DNA of 15,489 bases. It comes from Pseudomonas sp. (GTDB lineage: Bacteria; Pseudomonadota; Gammaproteobacteria; Pseudomonadales; Pseudomonadaceae). The DNA lies in contig JAQZAY010000059.1 of assembly GCA_029239415.1 (NCBI GenBank), positions 1 to 15,489 of the forward strand. The letters are read 5' to 3'. A model generated the notes under the pieces. That model ran no database searches. It had not been told where the DNA came from and worked only from the letters and a program-made list of their open reading frames with translations. Shown here in pieces: positions 11,066-15,489 of the stretch. The translations under genes were made by a program, and so were the position numbers. Each line of letters starts with the position of its first letter. The stretch's first letter is position 1.

Positions 11066-13023
11066 GCCAACCCCCGCTCACCACCCTGCTGGTTGCCAAC
11101 CGTGGCGAAATCGCCTGCCGGGTCATGCGCACCGCCAAGGCACTCGGCCTGACCACGGTGGCCGTGCACAGCGCCATCGACCGCGACGCCCGCCACAGCC
11201 GCGAGGCCGATATCCGCGTCGACCTTGGCGGAGCCAAGGCGTCCGAGAGCTACCTGGACATCGACAAGCTGCTAGCGGCAGCCAAGGCCAGCGGCGCGCA
11301 GGCGGTTCATCCTGGCTATGGCTTCCTCTCGGAAAACGCAGCCTTTGCCCGCGCCATCGAACAGGCGGGGCTGATCTTCCTCGGGCCACCCGCCAGCGCC
11401 ATCGAGGCCATGGGCAGCAAGTCGGCCGCCAAGGCCTTGATGGAGCAAGCGGGGGTGCCGCTGGTACCGGGCTACCACGGCGAAGCCCAAGACCTGGAGA
11501 CCTTTCGCGGCGCCGCCGAGCGCATCGGTTATCCGGTACTGCTCAAGGCCAGCGCCGGTGGTGGCGGCAAAGGCATGAAAGTGGTCGAGCACGAGGGCCA
11601 GCTGGCCGCCGCCCTGGCCTCGGCGCAGCGCGAGGCGCAGTCAGCGTTCGGCGACGCGCGGATGCTGGTGGAAAAATACGTGCTCAAGCCGCGCCATGTG
11701 GAGATCCAGGTGTTTGCCGACCAGCACGGCCATTGCCTGTACCTCAACGAGCGCGACTGCTCGATCCAGCGCCGTCACCAGAAGGTGGTCGAGGAAGCGC
11801 CGGCCCCCGGCCTTTCGATCGAGTTGCGCCAGGCCATGGGCGAGGCGGCGGTGCGGGCGGCGCAGGCGATCGGCTACGTTGGCGCCGGCACGGTCGAGTT
11901 CCTGCTCGACGCGCGGGGTGGGTTCTTCTTCATGGAGATGAACACCCGCCTGCAGGTCGAGCATCCGGTGACCGAAGCCATTACCGGCCTGGACCTGGTG
12001 GCCTGGCAGATCCGAGTGGCGCGTGGCGAGGCACTGCCCCTCACCCAGGCGCAAGTGCCGCTCAATGGCCATGCCATCGAGGTGCGCCTGTATGCCGAGG
12101 ACCCGGCCAATGATTTCCTGCCCGCCACCGGGACCCTGGCACTCTACCGCGAGCCCGCGCCTGGCGCCGGTCGGCGGGTCGACAGTGGGGTCGAGGAAGG
12201 CGACAGCGTCTCGCCTTACTACGACCCCATGCTCGGCAAGCTGATCGCCTGGGGCGAGAATCGCGAGCAGGCGCGCTTGCGCCTGCTGGCGATGCTCGAT
12301 GAATTCGTCCTCGGCGGGTTGAGGACCAACATCGTTTTCTTGCACCGTATTCTGGCCCACCCGGCCTTTGCCGCAGCCGAGCTGGATACCGGTTTCATCC
12401 CGCGCTACCAGGCGCAACTGCTGCCGCCGCCTGCTGCGCTGCCACAGGCGTTCTGGCAGGCCGCCGCCGAAGCCTGGTTGCAGGGCGATGGCGCGGTCCC
12501 TGCCAGCGACGACCTGGCCTCGCCCTGGAGCCGTGCCGATGGACTGCGCCTGGGCCTGCCCGCACGCCGCTGCTTGCACCTGATGTGCGAGGGCGATCAT
12601 CAGGCGGTGGCCTTGGAGGGCGACGTGGCCTCGCGGTATCGGCTCGAAGGCGAGCAGCTGTCCTGTGAGCAGGACGGCGTACGCCTGCGGCACCTGGCCA
12701 TTCGCCGGGGCCAGGACCTGTACCTGCGCTGGGACGGCCATGTGCACCGCGTCACGGCCTTCGACCCGATTGCCGAGGCAGAAGCTGGCCATGCCCATCA
12801 CGGCGGGCTGAGCGCGCCCATGAACGGCAGCATCGTGCGGGTGCTGGTCGAGGTCGGGCAGCCGGTCGAGTCGGGCAGCGCGCTGGTGGTGCTCGAAGCC
12901 ATGAAGATGGAGCACAGCATCCGCGCGCCACGCGCGGGGAAGGTGACGGCATTGTTTTGCCAGGAGGGAGACATGGTGAGCGAAGGAATGAGCCTGGTGG
13001 AGCTCGAGGCATTGGCTGACTGA
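11062..13023 (+). CDS. liuD: Methylcrotonyl-CoA carboxylase alpha (biotin carboxylase) subunit LiuD
   Basis: ATP-dependent carboxylation of its own biotin, which feeds LiuB. 653 residues. Biotin carboxylase domain (about 7-450): VANRGEIACR, HPGYGFLSEN (83-92), ATP-grasp loop GGGGKGMK (166-173), and EMNTRLQVEH (292-301) with the active-site Arg296. A linker domain follows, then the biotinyl domain (about 582-650) with biotin-accepting Lys615 in LEAMKMEH and the characteristic SAPMNG before it. The ATG overlaps the liuC stop by four bases. It is the last gene of the operon; the next gene converges from the other strand 38 bp away, so no liuE (HMG-CoA lyase) follows. No clear intrinsic terminator is seen in that short gap. 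Confidence 0.95.
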   Translation: MSQPPLTTLLVANRGEIACRVMRTAKALGLTTVAVHSAIDRDARHSREADIRVDLGGAKASESYLDIDKLLAAAKASGAQAVHPGYGFLSENAAFARAIEQAGLIFLGPPASAIEAMGSKSAAKALMEQAGVPLVPGYHGEAQDLETFRGAAERIGYPVLLKASAGGGGKGMKVVEHEGQLAAALASAQREAQSAFGDARMLVEKYVLKPRHVEIQVFADQHGHCLYLNERDCSIQRRHQKVVEEAPAPGLSIELRQAMGEAAVRAAQAIGYVGAGTVEFLLDARGGFFFMEMNTRLQVEHPVTEAITGLDLVAWQIRVARGEALPLTQAQVPLNGHAIEVRLYAEDPANDFLPATGTLALYREPAPGAGRRVDSGVEEGDSVSPYYDPMLGKLIAWGENREQARLRLLAMLDEFVLGGLRTNIVFLHRILAHPAFAAAELDTGFIPRYQAQLLPPPAALPQAFWQAAAEAWLQGDGAVPASDDLASPWSRADGLRLGLPARRCLHLMCEGDHQAVALEGDVASRYRLEGEQLSCEQDGVRLRHLAIRRGQDLYLRWDGHVHRVTAFDPIAEAEAGHAHHGGLSAPMNGSIVRVLVEVGQPVESGSALVVLEAMKMEHSIRAPRAGKVTALFCQEGDMVSEGMSLVELEALAD

Positions 13024-13061
13024 CATCGACAGGGGCCGAGGGCTCCTTCACGCCTGGCCAT

Positions 13062-13691
13062 TCAGAACTTGTTGAAGGCCCGCACCACCACGCCCAGGAA
13101 CTCGCAGCCTTCTTCACACAGCACTGTCGGATAAAGCGTATTGAGTGGCTTGAGCATGCGCTGGCCGCCTTCTTCGATCAGTTGCCGGAACACGGCGGGC
13201 TTGCCAGGCTGGCGAGCAATCACCAGCTTGCCTACCTCGGCCTCGAGCTGGGTATCCACCAGCACCAGCATGCCCTCGGGCACGCTGCGCCCGCTCGGGG
13301 CGTTCATGGCGTCGTTCTCGACCGGCAGCCAGTAGGCCTTGCCGCGGGCCGGATAGTCGGTCTGAAGGTGCACGGTACAGACTTCGGGCAGCGCCCCCTC
13401 GAGGTCGCTCCAGGCCAGTACCGGAAAGCGGAAGCTGACATAGCTGGCGCTCTCGTAGGGCGCGACGGCCTCGCCGACCATGCCCTTGCCCACCACCAGC
13501 ACCTGGGCCTCCAGGTGATCGAGGCCCAGCTTGGCCAGCGCCTGGTTGATCGTCGCGACGGGCGGCCGGCGGGTGCCGCGCAACCAATGCCCTACCCCGC
13601 CCTGGGTCATGTCCAGGCGGACCGCGAGGTCGTCCTGGGACAGGCCCTGCTCGTCTTTGTATCGGGTGAGAAATTCAATCCAGTTTTCCAT
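13062..13691 (-). CDS. Lambda-CI-like repressor (XRE helix-turn-helix plus S24 fold) lacking the self-cleavage residues
   Basis: 209 residues. An N-terminal XRE helix-turn-helix (about 8-60; LSQDDLAVRL then TQGGVGHWLRG) is joined to a C-terminal LexA/CI S24 domain (about 88-207). My by-eye alignment with phage lambda CI is good along the C-terminal domain (AYWLPVEN, PEGMLVLVD, KPLNTLYP). Within it, the nucleophile Ser of GNSM aligns with Ala128 in ENDAM, the general-base Lys aligns with Arg169 in VFRQL, and the Ala-Gly cleavage bond aligns with Leu97-Glu98. It therefore probably dimerises and binds DNA but cannot cut itself after DNA damage. It converges on liuD and diverges from the DUF6124-type gene, with an AT-rich spacer that may hold its operators. 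The ribosome site is weak. No phage genes surround it. Confidence 0.85.
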   Translation of the reverse strand: MENWIEFLTRYKDEQGLSQDDLAVRLDMTQGGVGHWLRGTRRPPVATINQALAKLGLDHLEAQVLVVGKGMVGEAVAPYESASYVSFRFPVLAWSDLEGALPEVCTVHLQTDYPARGKAYWLPVENDAMNAPSGRSVPEGMLVLVDTQLEAEVGKLVIARQPGKPAVFRQLIEEGGQRMLKPLNTLYPTVLCEEGCEFLGVVVRAFNKF

Positions 13692-13699
13692 CGCGGCAC

Positions 13700-13763
13700 A
13701 ATACGGGCTGCAGCGAAGCGCTCAATACACAAAACGTATTATTTATTCGAACATATCCAATAC
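13700..13763. promoter_or_regulatory. AT-rich divergent spacer with AATAC/GTATT half-sites (candidate operators)
   Basis: The 128-bp spacer between the CI-like gene and the DUF6124-type gene holds AATAC at 13700-13704, 13724-13728 and 13759-13763, and GTATT at 13736-13740. The middle AATAC and the GTATT form a 17-bp inverted repeat with a 7-base spacer, the size usual for CI/Cro operators. TATGCT at 13773-13778 could be a -10 box for the rightward gene. Assigning these sites to the adjacent repressor is inference. Confidence 0.35.
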
Positions 13764-13819
13764 AAACTGATCTATGCTCGGCATTCACTACTCCAAAGTG
13801 AAACCGAACAGGTAACAGG

Positions 13820-14146
13820 ATGAAACCTAAGACAAAAACAGAAACAGAACTGGACAGCGACGCCGCCCGTCGCGCGCTCGACTTCTACCTGAATCCGCCC
13901 TCGGTGCTGCCGCAGCCCGATGACTTCCTGTGGGTGCTACGCGATGACGTCACCCAGGAACAGGCCAACGCCCATGCGGCCAGCCTGCTGCGCTGGACGG
14001 CCACCACGGCCTACGAATCGGGCAGGCACATGCAGGACTCGGCGCGCGAGGTGGTGTTCACCCTGCTCCAGATGGTCAACATGGTCAGGACATTGCTGGA
14101 ACACAGGCCGGTGGCAAGCGAGAAGCCAGACAAATCGTCGATTTGA
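13820..14146 (+). CDS. Small DUF6124-type Pseudomonas protein
   Basis: 108 residues. The core DAARRALDFYLNPP (about 13-26), followed later by a long amphipathic helical stretch (about 49-93, ending VVFTLLQMVNMVRTLLEH), resembles the short Pseudomonas proteins grouped as DUF6124, whose function I do not know. The N terminus is Lys/Thr/Glu-rich and likely disordered. No signal peptide or membrane helix is seen. CAGG at 13809-13812 is seven bases before the ATG. It diverges from the CI-like repressor and may be its regulatory target; such pairing is inferred only from position. It ends about 110 bp before the PrrF promoter. Confidence 0.75.
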   Translation: MKPKTKTETELDSDAARRALDFYLNPPSVLPQPDDFLWVLRDDVTQEQANAHAASLLRWTATTAYESGRHMQDSAREVVFTLLQMVNMVRTLLEHRPVASEKPDKSSI

Positions 14147-14254
14147 GGACGGGAAAGAAGCAGTACGTGATCGCCGACTAACGGCAAAAGCCCCGGTTGG
14201 CGGGACTGTGAGGAGTGCTCCGGACAATAATTTCGCCGGGCGGTGAAAATTCAT

Positions 14255-14282
14255 TTGACTGGCAAATGATAACGATTATTAT
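14255..14282 (+). promoter_or_regulatory. PrrF promoter overlapped by a Fur box
   Basis: TTGACT (14255-14260) and TATTAT (14277-14282), 16 bases apart, form a good sigma-70 promoter. Between and over them, 14262-14280 matches the 19-bp Fur consensus at 14 of 19 positions by my count (core AATGATAACGATTATT). Fur with iron would block the polymerase, so transcription should rise under iron starvation. Confidence 0.85.
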
Positions 14283-14288
14283 TGCACT

Positions 14289-14404
14289 CAGCAGGTCGCG
14301 AGACTTGCTGGATAAACTGGAAGCCCTTAGGTCGGACTCTCAGATTATCTCCTCATCAGGCTAATCACGGTTTTTGACCCGGCTTTTTGCCGGGTCTTTT
14401 TTTT
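14289..14404 (+). ncRNA. prrF: PrrF-type iron-responsive small RNA
   Basis: About 116 nt. The 5' end is a hairpin (14289-14310; 9 bp including one G-T pair, GCGA loop). The central single-stranded stretch around 14340-14370, including TCTCCTCATCAGGCTAATCA, is the core I recognise from P. aeruginosa PrrF1/PrrF2. It ends in an intrinsic terminator. Under iron starvation PrrF acts with Hfq to repress mRNAs of iron-containing proteins such as sodB and TCA-cycle enzymes (family knowledge). The start is inferred from promoter spacing. Only one copy is seen here; P. aeruginosa has two in tandem, while other pseudomonads keep two copies at separate loci. Confidence 0.93.
14376..14404 (+). terminator. 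Intrinsic terminator of prrF
   Basis: GACCCGGC (14376-14383), a five-T loop, the perfect complement GCCGGGTC (14389-14396), then eight T residues. A textbook Rho-independent terminator. Confidence 0.95.
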
Positions 14405-14509
14405 GGCTCTTCAGGCTAATGAAGGCGGGTATTGCTGGAATGGCAGCGATGATAGCAAAGGAGTGTCATCGCGTGAATGGTTGTAACGAAACTTTGCGCA
14501 ATCAGCACT

Positions 14510-14524
14510 TGAGAATCAATATCG
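14510..14524 (+). promoter_or_regulatory. Second Fur-like box upstream of the sigma4-FecR fusion gene
   Basis: TGAGAATCAATATCG matches the 7-1-7 Fur pattern TGATAAT-N-ATTATCA at 11 of 14 positions. It lies 73 bases before the ATG at 14598 and overlaps a possible -35 TTGAGA (14509-14514), with a poor -10 (TAGGCT at 14532). The remaining spacer 14405-14597 holds no convincing gene. Confidence 0.55.
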
Positions 14525-14597
14525 TTACGATTAGGCTTGCGTGAAGCGTCAAGGAGGACGCTCCTCTGGTCATCCATCCACGCAAAGGAGCTTGCCC

Positions 14598-15110
14598 ATG
14601 ACCCGCCTGCTACCTCTCGAGCATCGCCCGCAGGATACCCTGGACCTCGACGACGACGTGGTCCTGTCCAGTTTTCGCCAGTTGCCGCGCCGAGTGCAGC
14701 AGGTGTTTCTGCTCAGCCGCCTCGACCAACTCGATTTTGCCTCCATCGCCGAGCGCCTCGGCCTGCCGCGCCTGAGCGTCGAGCGCTGCATGAGCCAGGC
14801 CCTGCGCGCTGCCCGACCACGTGATGACGCGCTGGCAAGCCTGGCCGGGCAATGGTACGTGCGCCTGCAGAGCCCCGATGTGACCGCCTGCGAGCGCATC
14901 GATTTCCGCCGTTGGCTGGACGCTGCCCCCGAGCACCTGCAGGCTTTTCACCAGACCGAGCTGCAGTGGCGCGCCTTGCTCGCCCCGGCCACCCTGTTGG
15001 GCCGGGACGGCTGGTACCGGCAAGGCCGTTCGGCGCTGACCCTGGGCGGCTGCTCGGTGGCCGTAGGCCTTGGCCTGGCGGCGGCACTGGCGCTGGGCTT
15101 CTGGGCCTGA
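14598..15110 (+). CDS. Fusion of sigma-70 region 4 helix-turn-helix with FecR N-terminal domain and one terminal membrane helix
   Basis: 170 residues from the ATG at 14598, chosen because AAAGGAG (14584-14590) is seven bases upstream; an in-frame ATG at 14541 lacks such a site. Residues about 24-72 (SFRQLPRRVQQVFLLSRLDQ, then FASIAERLGL) look like sigma-70 region 4 of FecI-type ECF sigma factors, the part that binds -35 DNA. Residues about 79-126 (AGQWYVRLQSPD, FRRWLDAAPEHLQAF) match the DUF4880 cytoplasmic domain at the start of FecR anti-sigma proteins. Residues about 147-169 are a hydrophobic helix, and the protein stops there. Sigma region 2, needed for promoter melting, and the periplasmic FecR domain are both missing. 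It should sit in the inner membrane with its DNA-binding domain in the cytoplasm. A Fur-like box upstream suggests iron control. It is either a remnant of a fecI-fecR fusion or a small regulator in its own right. Confidence 0.8.
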   Translation: MTRLLPLEHRPQDTLDLDDDVVLSSFRQLPRRVQQVFLLSRLDQLDFASIAERLGLPRLSVERCMSQALRAARPRDDALASLAGQWYVRLQSPDVTACERIDFRRWLDAAPEHLQAFHQTELQWRALLAPATLLGRDGWYRQGRSALTLGGCSVAVGLGLAAALALGFWA

Positions 15111-15143
15111 GCGCGAGTAAGTCGAGCGGTTGGCAGGACAGTT

Positions 15144-15287
15144 TCAAAACTGCACATTCAGTATGTCGATACGGTTGACGGCGAACAACCCGGTGTCCAA
15201 CAGCACGAGCGAGCCGTTGGCATCGGCCCAGCGGGCCAGGGCCGTCAAGCCGCGCCGGGCTATGTAGGTCATTTTACGAAACGCCAT
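15144..15287 (-). CDS. Possible 47-residue small protein, unknown
   Basis: ATG at 15287 (alternative Met at residue 6, position 15272) to TGA at 15144. The sequence includes RRGLTALARWADANGSLVLL and ends RIDILNVQF. Third codon positions are mostly G or C in an otherwise less GC-rich spacer, as in real genes of this genome. Against it, no Shine-Dalgarno sequence is visible before either Met. It converges on the sigma4-FecR gene. I do not recognise it. The rest of 15111-15409 holds no gene I can see; a weak promoter for the following gene may lie near 15312-15341. Confidence 0.4.
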   Translation of the reverse strand: MAFRKMTYIARRGLTALARWADANGSLVLLDTGLFAVNRIDILNVQF

Positions 15288-15409
15288 AAGATTGCTGGCG
15301 ATCTGGCACCCTTCCGAGCAACACAGTCAACTTTCTGATATTTTGCGCTTCAAACGTCTCGTGCTGGCTGACGCGGCACTCTCAGACGATTCAACGGGAG
15401 CATCACCTC

Positions 15410-15489
15410 TTGCCCACCGCCGAGACCACCCTGGAACACGCCATCGAGCGCTGCGCCCAAGAGCCTATCCATGTTCCGGGAAGCATCCA
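15410..15489 (+). CDS. bphP: Bacteriophytochrome, N-terminal fragment (runs off the window)
   Basis: From a TTG at 15410 the frame reads 26 residues with RCAQEPIHVPGSI at 14-26. The C-x-x-E-P-I-H-[IV]-P-G-x-I block is the hallmark start of bacteriophytochrome PAS domains, where the Cys (here Cys15) attaches biliverdin by a thioether. The full protein would be a red/far-red light sensor, normally PAS-GAF-PHY plus a histidine kinase; none of that beyond the PAS start is visible. CGGGAG at 15395-15400, nine bases upstream, supports the TTG, and no ATG or GTG lies nearby in frame. The chromophore comes from heme cleavage by heme oxygenase, a link with the iron-controlled genes upstream that is only suggestive. 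Confidence 0.8.
   Translation, partial: MPTAETTLEHAIERCAQEPIHVPGSI

Noticed and set aside
13024..13061. A terminator between the convergent liuD and CI-like genes
   Set aside because: Only a 6-bp stem with a wobble pair and 3-base loop, and no T-run on either strand.
14419..14544. A 41-codon ORF between prrF and the sigma4-FecR gene
   Set aside because: Codon use is unlike the genome, it spans the Fur-like box, and its own ATG has no ribosome site; AAAGGAG precedes only an internal GTG.
15304..15320. A sigma-54-like promoter (TGGCAC...GC) before bphP
   Set aside because: The GG to GC spacing is one base too long and the -12 element does not match.

Overview
The window looks like chromosomal DNA of a Pseudomonas, most likely near the P. 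putida group. The reasons are the high-GC coding bias, a recognisable PrrF-type iron-responsive sRNA, the fused trehalose synthase/maltokinase beside glgE and glgB, and a leucine/isovalerate (liu) operon. It is core-like DNA. I see no insertion sequence, tRNA, rRNA or CRISPR array.

Positions 1-7020 (minus strand) hold the GlgE pathway operon glgE > treS-mak > glgB. TreS interconverts trehalose and maltose, the fused kinase makes maltose 1-phosphate, GlgE polymerises it into alpha-1,4-glucan, and GlgB adds branches. Spacing is tight: 20 bp between glgE and treS, and a stop abutting the start between treS and glgB. glgB runs off the left edge. A possible extracytoplasmic-type promoter lies before glgE.

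Positions 7020-7460 are the divergent spacer. It holds a 55-residue proline-rich ORF, a strong hairpin with a competing alternative partner, and a liu promoter region with a consensus -35, a TTTACGTAAA palindrome and an AANAANAA Crc/Hfq-type motif just before the liuA ribosome binding site. Positions 7460-13023 (plus) are liuA-liuB-liuC-liuD, which converts isovaleryl-CoA to HMG-CoA. The usual regulator gene liuR and the lyase gene liuE are not in the window.

Positions 13062-14146 hold a lambda-CI-like repressor (minus) whose self-cleavage residues are all replaced, divergent from a small DUF6124-type gene. The spacer between them is AT-rich and carries AATAC/GTATT half-sites.

Positions 14250-15489 form an iron- and light-flavoured end: a Fur box over a promoter, a complete PrrF sRNA with terminator, a second Fur-like box, and an unusual 170-residue protein. 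That protein joins a sigma-70 region 4 helix-turn-helix to a FecR-type N-terminal domain and one terminal membrane helix. After it come a possible 47-residue ORF on the minus strand and the first 26 codons of a bacteriophytochrome. The sigma4-FecR fusion and the dead CI-like repressor are the most unusual items.
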